Assembly: GCF_001748285.1 (NCBI RefSeq)
Contig: NZ_BDGT01000023.1
Location: 22,906-86,905, forward strand
Reading direction: 5' to 3'
Length of the DNA: 64,000 bases
DNA from: Thermogemmatispora onikobensis
GTDB taxonomy: Bacteria; Chloroflexota; Ktedonobacteria; Ktedonobacterales; Ktedonobacteraceae
Shown piece after piece: positions 8,660 through 18,144 of this stretch. How positions within the stretch are numbered: position 1 is the stretch's first letter; every line of letters starts with the position of its first letter. Under the pieces are notes generated by a model, which was not told the DNA's origin, did not search any database, and worked only from the letters and a program-made list of their open reading frames with translations. The position numbers and the translations under genes were made by a program.

Positions 8660-10396
8660 TTACTGGGTGCTGCAGGTTACTCCGTTCAGTGTGAAGCTCG
8701 TCGGGGGTGAGTTTGTGCCGTTCCAGGTACCGTTAAAGCCGGGGGCACTCCCCAGCGTCGCTCCCGCCGGGATGGTGGCGTTATAGGACAAATTGGTAAT
8801 GGTGACGGTGCTGCCTTGCTGACTGAAGCTGCCATTCCAGCCCTGGGTGACCGTCTGCCCGTTCGGGAAGGTGAACTTGAGCGTCCAGCCATTGATGGCC
8901 GTACTGCCCGTATTAGTGATGGAGATGCTGGCCCCAAAGCCACCAGGCCACTGGGCGGTAATGGCGTAGTGCACCCGGCAGCTCAGCCCGCTGGAAGGTG
9001 TCGGTGTTAGGGTCGGCGTCGGCGTGACAGCCGGAGTTGGTGACGGGGTCGGCGTCGGTGTCACTGTCGGCCTGGGAGTCGGCGTCGGGCTGGCCGCAGC
9101 GGTTGCTGTAGCGGTCGGCGTGACACCCGGCGTCGGCGTCGTGCCCGTGCCTGGGCTACCACCGGACTTCTGTTGCTGGTGCTGCGAGTGCTGCAGGAAG
9201 ATGGCCAGCTCGGGGGCTCCGTGCGTTACACCGTAGATGCTGTCAGGATTACGCGCAACGTACATCCAGAAGTTGTCTCCGTCGGCATCGTCCTGCTCCA
9301 GTGTGTTGTAAAACATGGTCCACCAGCCTGTCCGGTTGCCAACATCCGAGCGGCTGTTGAACTCTCCAAGGATAAACGGCTTGCCGACGACGTTGTGGGA
9401 ATCGCTGACCCACTTGTTGATGACCTGCTGGGCCTGGCTCATGCTCAGGTTCGCCCAGCTCTCGGTCGGGTAGAAGTGGGCGGAAGTGAAATCAATATAT
9501 GGAGATTGATGGATGTAGACAAAAGGATTGCCGGAGTTGCCGCCGTAGCCGTAAGCTGTTCCCTGGCCTTCGAGGCCCGTCCCCAGCATATGGTTCGGGT
9601 CGATGCTCTTGATGAAAGCGCCCATCGTGTCGACCCAGGCCCGCAGGGTGGTGCCGGTTGTGCTCTCATCAGGGGTGGCGTTCTCGTAGCGTGGCTCGTT
9701 CATCAGCTCCCAGGCGAAGATGGTCGGCTCATCTTTGTAGGCAATGCCTGAGTAGTGATTGACGTGGTTGAGGGCGTATGAAACGTAGTTCTTGTACTGG
9801 GTGAAGCAGCCTGGACACTGCTGCTGATTGAAGAAGCGCCAGCGGTTGGACTGGCCAGTGGGCAGTCCTTCCCATTGCAGGCGGGTATCGATCCCACCGT
9901 ACGCCTCCCAGTAATTTTCAAAGACCGGGATGAGGCGGATGTTGTGCGCCTTGGCCGATTGAATGATGTAATCAAATTCATCGAACTCAGCGACGTTGTA
10001 GACGCCCTTCGAAGGCTCGAAGCCGTGCCAGGTCTCGTGGTCAAACATCCAGGTACGCACAACCGTAATGCCATCGCTCTGGGCGTTGCTAAAGTAGGCA
10101 TCGATGGCAGCCTTGTCCATGTATTTGTTCTCGATATCATCCTGGGTGCTGCTGCTGCTGCCATCGCCAAAGGTAAAGATATCGTAGCTATTGGCTCCGG
10201 CGTAGTAGAACAGCTGGCCGTTGAGGCAGAAGTGAATGCCACAGCGGGTGACAAAGCCGGAGGCTGCTTGCGCGGCATGGCGCGGGCTACCGATGAGCAG
10301 AAGACTGCTGATGGCGGCGATCAGAGTGATGGTCGCGCAACCAAGCAGCGAGGAGAGGTAGCGGTAGGCTGGCATCTTGCTGCTGTTGCTGAACAT
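8660..10396 (-). CDS. Secreted GH5 endo-beta-1,4-mannanase with CBM2
   Basis: Predicted to hydrolyse mannan/glucomannan outside the cell. The 578-residue protein has a signal segment (hydrophobic stretch ending about AAQA, residue 43), a GH5 subfamily-7-like (beta/alpha)8 domain with the acid/base in ELMNEPR (Glu234) and nucleophile in ILGEFNS (Glu345), a long TP-rich linker, and a C-terminal CBM2 of about 100 residues (CRVHYAITAQWPGGFGASI...NGWTLKFTFPNGQ...WNGSFSQQG). ATG at 10396 has AAAGGA six bases upstream; the longer frame has no signal peptide at its start. CBM2 usually binds cellulose or xylan and would anchor the enzyme to plant walls. The LacI gene downstream probably controls this locus. 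Confidence 0.9.
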   Translation of the reverse strand: MFSNSSKMPAYRYLSSLLGCATITLIAAISSLLLIGSPRHAAQAASGFVTRCGIHFCLNGQLFYYAGANSYDIFTFGDGSSSSTQDDIENKYMDKAAIDAYFSNAQSDGITVVRTWMFDHETWHGFEPSKGVYNVAEFDEFDYIIQSAKAHNIRLIPVFENYWEAYGGIDTRLQWEGLPTGQSNRWRFFNQQQCPGCFTQYKNYVSYALNHVNHYSGIAYKDEPTIFAWELMNEPRYENATPDESTTGTTLRAWVDTMGAFIKSIDPNHMLGTGLEGQGTAYGYGGNSGNPFVYIHQSPYIDFTSAHFYPTESWANLSMSQAQQVINKWVSDSHNVVGKPFILGEFNSRSDVGNRTGWWTMFYNTLEQDDADGDNFWMYVARNPDSIYGVTHGAPELAIFLQHSQHQQQKSGGSPGTGTTPTPGVTPTATATAAASPTPTPRPTVTPTPTPSPTPAVTPTPTLTPTPSSGLSCRVHYAITAQWPGGFGASISITNTGSTAINGWTLKFTFPNGQTVTQGWNGSFSQQGSTVTITNLSYNATIPAGATLGSAPGFNGTWNGTNSPPTSFTLNGVTCSTQ

Positions 10397-10731
10397 ACTG
10401 CGTCCTTTCTGGGCGGGGAGGTCCCCCTTGGCATTCCTTGCTAAGGGAGAGCATAGGGCTGCTTGCGCCGTAAGGCCAGAGCAGGTAGCGGACATCTGGC
10501 AGTCACTGTTTTGACAGCCAGGGCGGGACGACCGGCCATGCTGGCCATCCTGCCCGGCCTCGCTGCCCTGGCAGCGTTGGAGGTGGGGACTTGACGGGAG
10601 CAGTGCCGCTGGCATTCAATGAAAAGCGGTGCCGCTCTGCCTGGTCTATCGACGGGCGAGCTGGCGCCCGGCTGTAGTGAGAGAAGCCTGGTTCTCCTCT
10701 TTCTGCAGGAGGCGAAAGGAGGTCTGTATCG
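10397..10731. other. Divergent spacer between mannanase and molybdoenzyme genes
   Basis: Holds the start regions of two divergent genes. A possible plus-strand promoter is TTGACG at 10591-10596 with TTCAAT at 10615-10620 (18-base spacer), weak in the -10. No CCGG-centred operator copy is seen here. Confidence 0.35.
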
Positions 10732-13065
10732 ATGTTGCATGAAGCACAGAGGCAGGCGTCATCTGTCTTGATTGGCACGGCGCTCCCTCGCCAGGACGGC
10801 GAGGCTAAAGTCAGCGGGCGTGCTCGCTATGCGGGCGATCGTTGGCCGGAGGGGCTGTTGCATGCTCGTCTGGTTACCAGTCCCTACGCCCATGCCTTCA
10901 TCCGGCGTATCGACTCCGCGGCGGCTCTGGCTTTGCCGGGGGTGGTTGCCGTCTTCACTGCGGCCAATCTGGGCCTGCGGCCCGCGGACGGCGGAGTTCG
11001 CTCACTGGAGCCGCTGGCCAGTACCGAGGTCTGCTGGTGCGGCCACCCTGTGGCGCTGGTCGTTGCGGAGACGGAGGCACTGGCTGAGGATGGAGCTGCT
11101 GCCGTCGAGGTCGATTATGAGCCGTTGCCGGCTGTGCTTGATCCCGAGGCCGCCTGTCAGCCGGACGCTCCGCGAACCTGTTTGCAGCGCGATTTTCGTG
11201 AGACGCTGCGGCAGAGCCACGCGCTCTTTCTGCCGCCTGGTACTTCCCTGGAGGAGGAAGGTCTTTCGCCCAATGCCGCCGCACTTCCGCCGCTGCTCAT
11301 GGGGGACATCGAGGAGGGATGGCGAGAGGCGGAGGTCATTGTGGAGGAGCACTACAAGACTGCGCCCGTGCATCAATCCTATGTGGAACCGCAGACAGCC
11401 CTGGTCGTCCCTGATCCACGCACCCGGCAGCTGACGATCTATTCCAGCACGCAGGGGCTGCTCAATGCTCGTCGGGCAGTGGCTCTGGCGTTGGGCCTGT
11501 CAGAGCGGCAGATCCATGTGGAGCCGGTGCCAGTCGGTGGCGGTTTTGGAGGGAAGGAAGTGCTGCTAGAGCCACTGGTGGCGGCGGCGGCGCAGCAGCT
11601 GGGTCGACCGGTGCGCCTGGTCTACACGCGCCAGGAGGAGCTGCTGGCCGGCAATCCGGCGCCGCAGACCGCGATTACGGTGAGGCTGGGAGCGCGCCGG
11701 GACGGCACGCTGACGGCCATCCAGGTGCGGATGATCCTTGATTCGGGGGCCTATCCCTATCCTCTGGCTGGACTGAGCAGCTTCCATTTCAGCAATCTCT
11801 ATCGCTGTCCTCACCTTGCTATCCATTGCTATTTGGTACAGACCAATAAGCCGGGCAGCGCCGCGTACCGGGCGCCGACCGGTCCACAGGCCTATTTTGC
11901 CCTGGAGTCGACGGTCGATGAGCTATGTCGCCGTCTTGGGCTTGATCCCTTAGAATTCCGTCTGCGCCATGCCCTGCGTGAGGGCGACCCGCGCGCGCCT
12001 GGGGGTCGCTGGCCCCGCATCGGTCTGGTGGAGTGCCTGGAAGCGATCGGGAGCCATCCGCTCTGGAGCGAGCGCGAGCGCGCTCGAAGCGAGCTTCCAA
12101 CGGAGTTAAGCGGCTGGCGTGTCGGGATCGGCCTGGCAGCGAGTGGCTGGCCGGGAGCGACGGAGCCGGCGGCGGCTCTCTGTCGTCTGGAGGGAGACGG
12201 CAGTGTGACGGTGATCGTTGGCAGCGTGGATATCTCAGGTTCCGACAGCTCCCTGGCCCTGATTGCGGCGGAGATCCTGGGTCTGCCGGCGCGCTCGATC
12301 ACGGTGGCTCATGAGGGCACTGACACGATGCCCTACAGTGGCTTGACGGCTGGCAGTAAGACCACCTACGCCCTTGGCTCTGCTGTCCTGGCGGCGGCTC
12401 AGGACGCCCGCGAACAGATTTTGACCATTGCTTCGGAGCTGTTGGAGGCGGCGCGCGAGGATCTTGATCTGCGCGATGGGCGGGTCACTGTGCGTGGTGT
12501 TCCCGATAAGTATGTGACGCTTCAGCAGGTGGCGGCCAGTTCGACCAATTTCGGCGCTCGTTATGCCCCCGTCTTTGGCCGTGGTCGCTCAGCAAACGCT
12601 ACCTCTGGTCCGATGTTTGCTGTGCACCTGGCGAAGGTGGCCGTTGATCCTGAAACAGGAGAGGTACGGGTACTGGACTATGTTGCAGCTCAGGATGTGG
12701 GGCGGGCTTTGAACCGTGGAGAGGTGGAGGGCCAAATCTACGGAGGCGTGGCGCAGGGTATTGGTTGGGCCTTATTGGAGCGGCTGGCCTATGGCGAGGA
12801 GGGCCAATTGCTCACGGGGACCCTGATGGACTACGCCCTGCCTCATAGCCAGGATGTCCCTCCGATTACGCCGCTGATCATCGAGGTGCCGTGCGAGCTT
12901 GGTCCCTTCGGGGCCCGGGGAGCGGGCGAGCCCCCGGTCGTCCCGGTGGCCGCTGCCATTGGCAACGCGCTGCGCGACGCCCTTGGACTACGCTTGACGG
13001 AGCTGCCGATGACCTCGGAGCGCATCGTACGAGCCTGGCAAGAGGCCCGTCAGCGCGCCTCGTAA
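10732..13065 (+). CDS. Xanthine dehydrogenase-family molybdopterin-binding subunit
   Basis: Large catalytic subunit of a molybdenum hydroxylase, 777 residues, the standard size. Seen: the N-terminal Ald_Xan_dh_C a/b-hammerhead (GRARYAGDRWPEGLLHARLVTSPYAHA), the GGGFGGKE cofactor motif near residue 270, AYRAPTGPQAYFALE near residue 385, and the active-site glutamate in GARGAGEPP (Glu733). The AYRCSFR loop of true CO dehydrogenase is absent, so the substrate is more likely an aldehyde, purine or N-heterocycle. AAAGGAGGT lies eight bases before ATG 10732. The FAD and 2Fe-2S partner subunits that normally accompany it are not in this window, which is unusual. A terminator follows. Confidence 0.88.
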   Translation: MLHEAQRQASSVLIGTALPRQDGEAKVSGRARYAGDRWPEGLLHARLVTSPYAHAFIRRIDSAAALALPGVVAVFTAANLGLRPADGGVRSLEPLASTEVCWCGHPVALVVAETEALAEDGAAAVEVDYEPLPAVLDPEAACQPDAPRTCLQRDFRETLRQSHALFLPPGTSLEEEGLSPNAAALPPLLMGDIEEGWREAEVIVEEHYKTAPVHQSYVEPQTALVVPDPRTRQLTIYSSTQGLLNARRAVALALGLSERQIHVEPVPVGGGFGGKEVLLEPLVAAAAQQLGRPVRLVYTRQEELLAGNPAPQTAITVRLGARRDGTLTAIQVRMILDSGAYPYPLAGLSSFHFSNLYRCPHLAIHCYLVQTNKPGSAAYRAPTGPQAYFALESTVDELCRRLGLDPLEFRLRHALREGDPRAPGGRWPRIGLVECLEAIGSHPLWSERERARSELPTELSGWRVGIGLAASGWPGATEPAAALCRLEGDGSVTVIVGSVDISGSDSSLALIAAEILGLPARSITVAHEGTDTMPYSGLTAGSKTTYALGSAVLAAAQDAREQILTIASELLEAAREDLDLRDGRVTVRGVPDKYVTLQQVAASSTNFGARYAPVFGRGRSANATSGPMFAVHLAKVAVDPETGEVRVLDYVAAQDVGRALNRGEVEGQIYGGVAQGIGWALLERLAYGEEGQLLTGTLMDYALPHSQDVPPITPLIIEVPCELGPFGARGAGEPPVVPVAAAIGNALRDALGLRLTELPMTSERIVRAWQEARQRAS

Positions 13066-13113
13066 GCTGGCTGCTTGCCAGACAGTGAGAGCAGCAGCAG
13101 GATGAAAAGACGG

Positions 13114-13157
13114 CCAGCCGTGGAGGAGGGTGCTCTTCCCTCGCGGCCCACGGCTGG
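13114..13157 (+). terminator. Terminator between convergent molybdoenzyme and thioredoxin-like genes
   Basis: CCAGCCGTGG (13114-13123) and CCACGGCTGG (13148-13157) form a perfect 10-bp stem followed by TTTTG, about 50 bases after the plus-strand stop. The stem could also serve the convergent minus-strand gene. Confidence 0.65.
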
Positions 13158-13196
13158 TTTTGCCTTCGCTTCGAATGCCTCTTTGCTTGCTCCTTT

Positions 13197-14312
13197 TTAC
13201 CCTTCGCCCCAACCTCGGCGGTCTCTCTCCTCTCGCCGGGGCCAGCGGACGACGGGTAGCAGCGCGCTCAGCCCCAGGGCCGTTGTCGGCAGGTCTGACG
13301 GCAGACTGGCAGATGGTGAGGGGGTAGGAGCATAGGGTGAGCGTGGCAGTTGCTTTTCAATAAATTGGATATAGGAAGCTTTGCAGACACTTGCCGGCTG
13401 GTCCCCTGTGGCCACACAGATCGCAGCGGTCAAGTAGTTGGCGACGCCCAGGATACTCTTAGCCACGGGAGTACCGGGATCAGTGAGCTGTAGGGCAATG
13501 TCGCGCTGGGACAGCCCTGCGAGGATGCCCGGATCAAAGCTCTGGCCGCGTACCAGGTAAAGGTTGGCAATGTCCAGGAATGGGATGCTGCCGTCAGGAT
13601 TGAGCGAGCCAATGATCTGCTGCTGCGCTGCTGTCGGCCCTTCGAGAGGGTGGCCTTCGCGGTCCTCTAGCTCAACTGGGGCAAAATCAAGGTAGTTGCT
13701 CTGGTAGGAGCTGCCATGAAAGGTAAACGTTGCGGTATTTGGGTAAGCATCTGTATCAGAGGAGATTGTCTCTGGCAGCCGGCTGAAGGTGCCAAAGCGA
13801 CTGAGAGCCACAACGACTGGCCAGCGCTCCGCGGCACAGTACGGGCAGAACTCGGCGCCCCAATAGAAGAACTCCGGCTTGCCGCCAGGTCCGCGCAGCA
13901 TTGGGCGATCAGCGATGACGCGCAGAGGACTCGACAGGTCACCGGTGCCTACTTTAGAGAATTGGCTATCGTTGATGAGAGCCAGATTGTTCATGACCTG
14001 TGGGTCTGTCGCAGAGCGGCTAGTGTTCGTGAGCGTGGTTGTGTTCTGATGGCCGAGGAAGAAGAAGAGGCCGACGATGGCGCCGATCAAGATCAAAGTG
14101 ACGCCTACCAGCCACCAACGGTAGGCGCGCCAGACTGAGACGCCCCGTCGTCGGCCTGCCCGCTGCATCTGTCTGGGGGGCATCCCTTTGGGCCTGGCTT
14201 CCATTTGCACGTGTTTGCTGACGGAACTGGTGGAGGCTTGAGACGTGCGCCCCAGCGAGCGCGTTGGCGAGGTGGGAGGATTTGCTCGCTTTCTGGATGT
14301 GGATGAAGACAT
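13197..14312 (-). CDS. Membrane-anchored DUF929-like protein with thioredoxin-type CPYC motif
   Basis: 371 residues. A basic, Ser-rich cytosolic N-terminus (about 75 residues) precedes one membrane helix ([22 protein letters not shown]), then an extracytoplasmic domain with [16 protein letters not shown] (Cys156-Pro-Tyr-Cys159), matching DUF929, a family related to thioredoxin folds found in archaea and some bacteria. A Pro/Ser tail and a short hydrophobic stretch end the protein. It may act on thiols at the cell surface; the partner is unknown. ATG at 14312 is chosen because the upstream frame is low-complexity and lies before the predicted promoter; its ribosome site (GGGAAGAGAG) is modest. 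Confidence 0.7.
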   Translation of the reverse strand: MSSSTSRKRANPPTSPTRSLGRTSQASTSSVSKHVQMEARPKGMPPRQMQRAGRRRGVSVWRAYRWWLVGVTLILIGAIVGLFFFLGHQNTTTLTNTSRSATDPQVMNNLALINDSQFSKVGTGDLSSPLRVIADRPMLRGPGGKPEFFYWGAEFCPYCAAERWPVVVALSRFGTFSRLPETISSDTDAYPNTATFTFHGSSYQSNYLDFAPVELEDREGHPLEGPTAAQQQIIGSLNPDGSIPFLDIANLYLVRGQSFDPGILAGLSQRDIALQLTDPGTPVAKSILGVANYLTAAICVATGDQPASVCKASYIQFIEKQLPRSPYAPTPSPSASLPSDLPTTALGLSALLPVVRWPRREERDRRGWGEG

Positions 14313-14694
14313 AGTTCTCTCTTCCCTGAATGCAGATGGTAGACTGTCCTTCCTTGAACAACGCTCGCTTTTGCCTGAGCAGGTGGCGCCAGCGAGATGA
14401 TAGGCGATATCCACATTATAGCATGTAGACTCAGCGTGGTGATGCTTCTGGCAGCCAGCTGCCTCTGCCTGCACTGGCGACGGCAACTTCTTTCCCCGCC
14501 CCGGCCTGGCTGCCCGGCTTCGTTCCTGCCTGATTGCAGGCGGGTTTTCACCTGTGGGCCAGGTCTTCGCTTCGGGCCTTCGCTGCAGCCGGGGCCGGGG
14601 ACACGCCAGAACAAGGCAGGGCAGACATAGCCGCCTATGGCAGCCGCGATCTTTCGCTGCTTTCCGCTCCGCAGTGCTGGTTTGCTTAAGCTGA
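14313..14694. other. Spacer between aldolase and DUF929-like genes
   Basis: Contains the promoter described at 14415-14423. A weak CCTGC/GCAGG hairpin at 14525-14540 lies further upstream. No coding sequence is supported. Confidence 0.4.
14415..14423 (-). promoter_or_regulatory. Extended -10 promoter for the DUF929-like gene
   Basis: Minus-strand TGCTATAAT (14423-14415) is a perfect extended -10 element. No good -35 is seen, as expected for this class. The leader would be close to 100 bases. Confidence 0.45.
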
Positions 14695-15756
14695 TCACTC
14701 TGTGGGATTGGACCAGCCGGAGGGCAGCAGCTTCCACCAGGGAGTGGCACAGCGGTGCAAGACACGAGCGATTGTCTGCAGGGTGGCCACCCCCTCCTCT
14801 TCCAGCCAGTGCTCCAGGGCGGCACTTCCCTCCCTGGCATAGAGAGAGATTCCTTCCTGCCAGAGGGCGCGGCCACAGACCATGCCGCAGAAGGGAACGC
14901 CGGCCTCGGCGGCCAGCTCCAGGAGCTCACAGACAGTAGCGGCGCTGTAGCCTGCGCTCGCATAGACAAGGGGCAGCGAAGTTGCCATTCCCACGGCCCG
15001 TAGCTGATCAATGGCCTCCTCACGCGAGTAGACCGGCGTGGGTGCCTCGCAGCTCTGCAGCCCGGCGGTGTAGGTCGGTACGATGGGCCAGTCTACTTTC
15101 AGAACATCGACGCCGTAGCGCGGCAGTCCAAACTCGGCCACGGTGAGAACGACGTAGATCGGCTTGACCCGGGCAAAGTTCAGCTCAGCGTTCTCCTCAG
15201 CTATCTCTTTGCCAGGATAGACGAGCGGCTCCAGGAAGAAAGGCACTTCCAGGGCCTGGCACTCGGCCCCTATGCGCTCGACATAGGCTTGCTTGACACG
15301 GTTGATCTCTGGGCTATCGAAGGGATTGTAGTACAGCAAGACTTTGATAGCCTGGGCTCCGGCCCCCACCAGGCGTTGTACGCTATACTCGGGGATCACC
15401 TCGGGAGCTTTATCGCGACCATTGGCACTATAGCCAGAGCGCTCGTAAGCGAGTATCAGGCCTGTTCGGGGATGGCATGCCCCCAGGGCCTCCAGACCAT
15501 ACTCGGGATCAAGCAGGACCGCGCTCACATAGGGGGAGAGAATGCGTGTGACCAGCAGCTTAAAGGTGTACAGGTCAGAGGCACTGGCCTCCCCGTATGA
15601 GCCACGGGCCTTCGCTAAAGCCCGAGCCAGGTTCGCGCGGTGGTCAATGGCCAGGGCTGTAATGATGCCGTGCCCATCGGCACAGGACTGCAATCCCTTC
15701 AGCTTATTCTGCAGTTTTTTACTTCCTATACAGCTCAGATATTCTCCTCTATACAC
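14695..15756 (-). CDS. LacD-type class I aldolase (tagatose-1,6-bisphosphate aldolase family)
   Basis: Class I Schiff-base aldolase of the LacD/DeoC-like family. Family signs: [23 protein letters not shown] at the N-terminus, [19 protein letters not shown] (the lysine of the active site region), LEPLVYP and VDVLKVDWP. As the last gene of the inositol cluster it probably cleaves 2-deoxy-5-keto-gluconate-6-phosphate to DHAP and malonate semialdehyde, a job done by the class II aldolase IolJ in Bacillus. This is inference. A GTG at 15756 with AGAGGAGAG six bases upstream is preferred; a GTG twelve codons earlier (15792) has no ribosome site. Confidence 0.75.
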   Translation of the reverse strand: MYRGEYLSCIGSKKLQNKLKGLQSCADGHGIITALAIDHRANLARALAKARGSYGEASASDLYTFKLLVTRILSPYVSAVLLDPEYGLEALGACHPRTGLILAYERSGYSANGRDKAPEVIPEYSVQRLVGAGAQAIKVLLYYNPFDSPEINRVKQAYVERIGAECQALEVPFFLEPLVYPGKEIAEENAELNFARVKPIYVVLTVAEFGLPRYGVDVLKVDWPIVPTYTAGLQSCEAPTPVYSREEAIDQLRAVGMATSLPLVYASAGYSAATVCELLELAAEAGVPFCGMVCGRALWQEGISLYAREGSAALEHWLEEEGVATLQTIARVLHRCATPWWKLLPSGWSNPTE

Positions 15757-15827
15757 AGTATCCTCTCCTCTGTTTACTGCAATCCGCTCCACCTTAGTCT
15801 TACTTCATGTTGCCAAACCTCTGCTTC

Positions 15828-16847
15828 TCAGGTTATCTCACGCAGGAAGACAGGGCGATGCTCCTCCAAAGAGCGTTGAGCTGCCAGGGCAATCGCCACC
15901 GGGACGCGGCCATCGTAGCCGCTGACAGGCACGGGGCGGTCATCCAGCACAGCATCGACAAAGGCTTGCAGCTCGGCGGCAAAGCTTTCGGCATAGCGTT
16001 CCATGAAGAAATGCGCAGGAAGATCGCGTCGCACGCCATGACGGTCGCTGATTACTGCCGTATTGGGATAGACATTGTCGATGGCGATGCTACCTTCACT
16101 GCCGAACAGCTCAATGCGTTGATCATAGCCATAGCGAGCGCGGCGGCTATTGCTGATCGTGGCGATGGCCCCATTGGCGAAACGCAGCATGACGGCAGCG
16201 TGGGCCACGTCCCCCGCCAGGGTGATTTCTGGTTCACCCTGGCTATGGGCCAGAGCAAAGACCTCTTCGACTTCACTGCCCAGCAGGAAGCGGGCCATAT
16301 CGAAATCATGGATTGTCATATCGAGGAACAATCCGCCTGAGATTCGGAGATAAGCAGCCGATGGAGGAGCGGGATCACGGCTTGTAATGTGGAGCATCAA
16401 CGGAGCGCCAATCTCCCCTTGCTCAACAGCCCATCTGACACGGCGGAAGTTCGCGTCAAAGCGGCGATTAAAGCCCGTCTGTAGTTTGACTCCCGCTTGC
16501 TCGACGGCAGCCAGTGCGCGATCGATCGTCTCCAGGTCCAATGCTAGCGGCTTCTCGCAGAAGATATGCTTCCCGGAGCGAGCGGCTTCCTGGATCAGCT
16601 GGGCGTGGGTAGCTGTTGGTGAGCAGATCAGGACGGCCTTGATCTGTGGATCTGCCAGAATCTCTTGATAGTTTGAGCAGAAGCGAGGTATGCCGCACTC
16701 GCGAGCGCAGGACTCAGCGGCCTCAGCGCAGGCATCGGCCACGGCCAGCAGCCGAACATGTGAAAGACGTCTCATCAAATGATGAGCATGGAGGCGTCCG
16801 ATCCGTCCCGCGCCAATTAAACCAACGGTCAGCAGTTTCACAGTCAT
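15828..16847 (-). CDS. iolG: Inositol 2-dehydrogenase-like oxidoreductase
   Basis: Gfo/Idh/MocA-family NAD-dependent dehydrogenase, 339 residues, oxidising myo-inositol to 2-keto-myo-inositol, the first step of the pathway. Seen: Rossmann motif GLIGAGRIGRLHAHHL at residues 8-23, catalytic-lysine motif FCEKPLAL, and the IolG signature GGLFLDMTIHDFDMARFLL with the conserved Asp and His. It sits between iolE-like and lacD-like genes on the same strand, gaps of about 120 and 70 bases. AGGAAAGGA lies upstream of ATG 16847. A scyllo-inositol or related sugar dehydrogenase activity is the main alternative. Confidence 0.87.
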   Translation of the reverse strand: MTVKLLTVGLIGAGRIGRLHAHHLMRRLSHVRLLAVADACAEAAESCARECGIPRFCSNYQEILADPQIKAVLICSPTATHAQLIQEAARSGKHIFCEKPLALDLETIDRALAAVEQAGVKLQTGFNRRFDANFRRVRWAVEQGEIGAPLMLHITSRDPAPPSAAYLRISGGLFLDMTIHDFDMARFLLGSEVEEVFALAHSQGEPEITLAGDVAHAAVMLRFANGAIATISNSRRARYGYDQRIELFGSEGSIAIDNVYPNTAVISDRHGVRRDLPAHFFMERYAESFAAELQAFVDAVLDDRPVPVSGYDGRVPVAIALAAQRSLEEHRPVFLREIT

Positions 16848-16967
16848 CCCGTCATCCTTTCCTGTGGTTTACCTGCTCTCGTTGCTGGTTCTGGTAGCAA
16901 GCTGGCAGGTTGCCAGTATCTTGCGCTCCTGCTGTCTGTCCCTCTTCTCGGCAGAGAGTCAGCGGGT

Positions 16968-17918
16968 CTAGAGGCCAAGCCCATGCAAGTACTGGCGATT
17001 GCGCAGGGCACTGAGATAGGGGCTGCCCATACCGGGCAGCACATCCTGCTCGACGACGATCCAGCCCTGATAGCTGCGCTGCCGGAGCCAGTCCACCACT
17101 GCAGGGAATGGAACCGTCCCCTGCCCTAGCTCGCAGAAAACACCGTGGCGTAGCGCTGTAAAGTAGTCCCAGCCCTGGGTACGGGCTTCTTGGGCTACTC
17201 TTGGTGAGCAGTCTTTAAAATGGACATGCCAGATCCGTGAATCAAAGCGACGCAGAGCTTCCTCGACCAGCTCTGGCTCACTGCTGCCGCTGCCGTAGAG
17301 GTAGTGGCCGGTATCGAAAGTCAGGCCAATGAGGCTCGGATCTGTCAGCTCCAGAAAGCGAGCAATCTCCTCGGGTGTTTCCACGTAACCAGCACAATGA
17401 TGATGGAAGGCTGTGCGTAGTCCCGTGGACTCGTAGATGACGCGAGCAACGATCTCGCTGTTGCGTGCGAAGATGCGCCACTCATGAGGGGTCAGTCCCT
17501 GAGCAGGGGAGATGCGTCCAGCGCAGGATGTCCGGAGAGGATCACGGCCATTCTCGTCGGCCAGGAGCAACAGCGGTTGCCAGGCGGCCCCCGTGGCCTG
17601 AGAGACCGCTGCGAGCAAGCTGGCGATGCGCAGGGCCTGCTCCAGACCTGTCCGCAGCGTGCTCGGCTCCCTGAGCATCACGGGAACAAAGCCAGCCACG
17701 AGTGTCAACCCGCGTCTATACAGCTCTGCAGCCAGGTGATCCGTTGCCGTAGGCAGATAGCCCCAGTCCCCTAATTCTGTCCCTTCATAGCCAGCGGCTT
17801 GCAGCTCGTCCAACATCTGCCCCCAGGGGATGGCCGGCTTCTGTGGCTGGGTCTCATCGAACTCCAGCGTTCCCCAGGAGCAGGGCGCGTTTGCTATGTG
17901 AATCTTCTCCATTGCCAT
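16968..17918 (-). CDS. iolE: Inosose dehydratase (2-keto-myo-inositol dehydratase)
   Basis: TIM-barrel AP-endonuclease-2/xylose-isomerase-like enzyme of 316 residues that dehydrates 2-keto-myo-inositol. Motifs visible: NAPCSWGTLEF near the start, GYEGTELGDWGYLPT, FHHHCAGYVETPEEI, LTFDTGHYLYG and HVHFKDCSP, giving the metal-binding Glu/Asp/His set. ATG 17918 has AAGGTGGG upstream; the much longer open frame to 18188 overlaps the iolD stop and has no homology. About 226 bases separate it from iolD. The order iolC-iolD-iolE-iolG supports the call. Confidence 0.87.
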   Translation of the reverse strand: MAMEKIHIANAPCSWGTLEFDETQPQKPAIPWGQMLDELQAAGYEGTELGDWGYLPTATDHLAAELYRRGLTLVAGFVPVMLREPSTLRTGLEQALRIASLLAAVSQATGAAWQPLLLLADENGRDPLRTSCAGRISPAQGLTPHEWRIFARNSEIVARVIYESTGLRTAFHHHCAGYVETPEEIARFLELTDPSLIGLTFDTGHYLYGSGSSEPELVEEALRRFDSRIWHVHFKDCSPRVAQEARTQGWDYFTALRHGVFCELGQGTVPFPAVVDWLRQRSYQGWIVVEQDVLPGMGSPYLSALRNRQYLHGLGL

Positions 17919-18144
17919 TTCTTCCCACCTTGCAGCGCAGCAAAAGCGTGACCGGCGATGGTCATCTGCTTTACACCCCGCGCTTCCAGACCACATTGCT
18001 CTCGTTCTCCTGCTGCCACGCGCTGGTGGCATCTTCTTCATCGTCTCATCATCGGCTACCAGTTGTCTTCTGTCCATCGCCTTTACCGCTCCCGCCACGG
18101 CGAGAGCGCGGCCAACCAGCCGCTCTGTCCCCTGCACCCTTTGA

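Noticed and set aside
7719..8786. Plus-strand frame of about 355 codons across the LacI gene and spacer
   Set aside because: Antisense to the LacI coding region and running through its promoter and operators; no recognisable product.
10732..13065. CO dehydrogenase large subunit (coxL) as an alternative name
   Set aside because: The AYRCSFR active-site loop of form I CoxL is absent; AYRAPTG fits other members of the xanthine dehydrogenase family.
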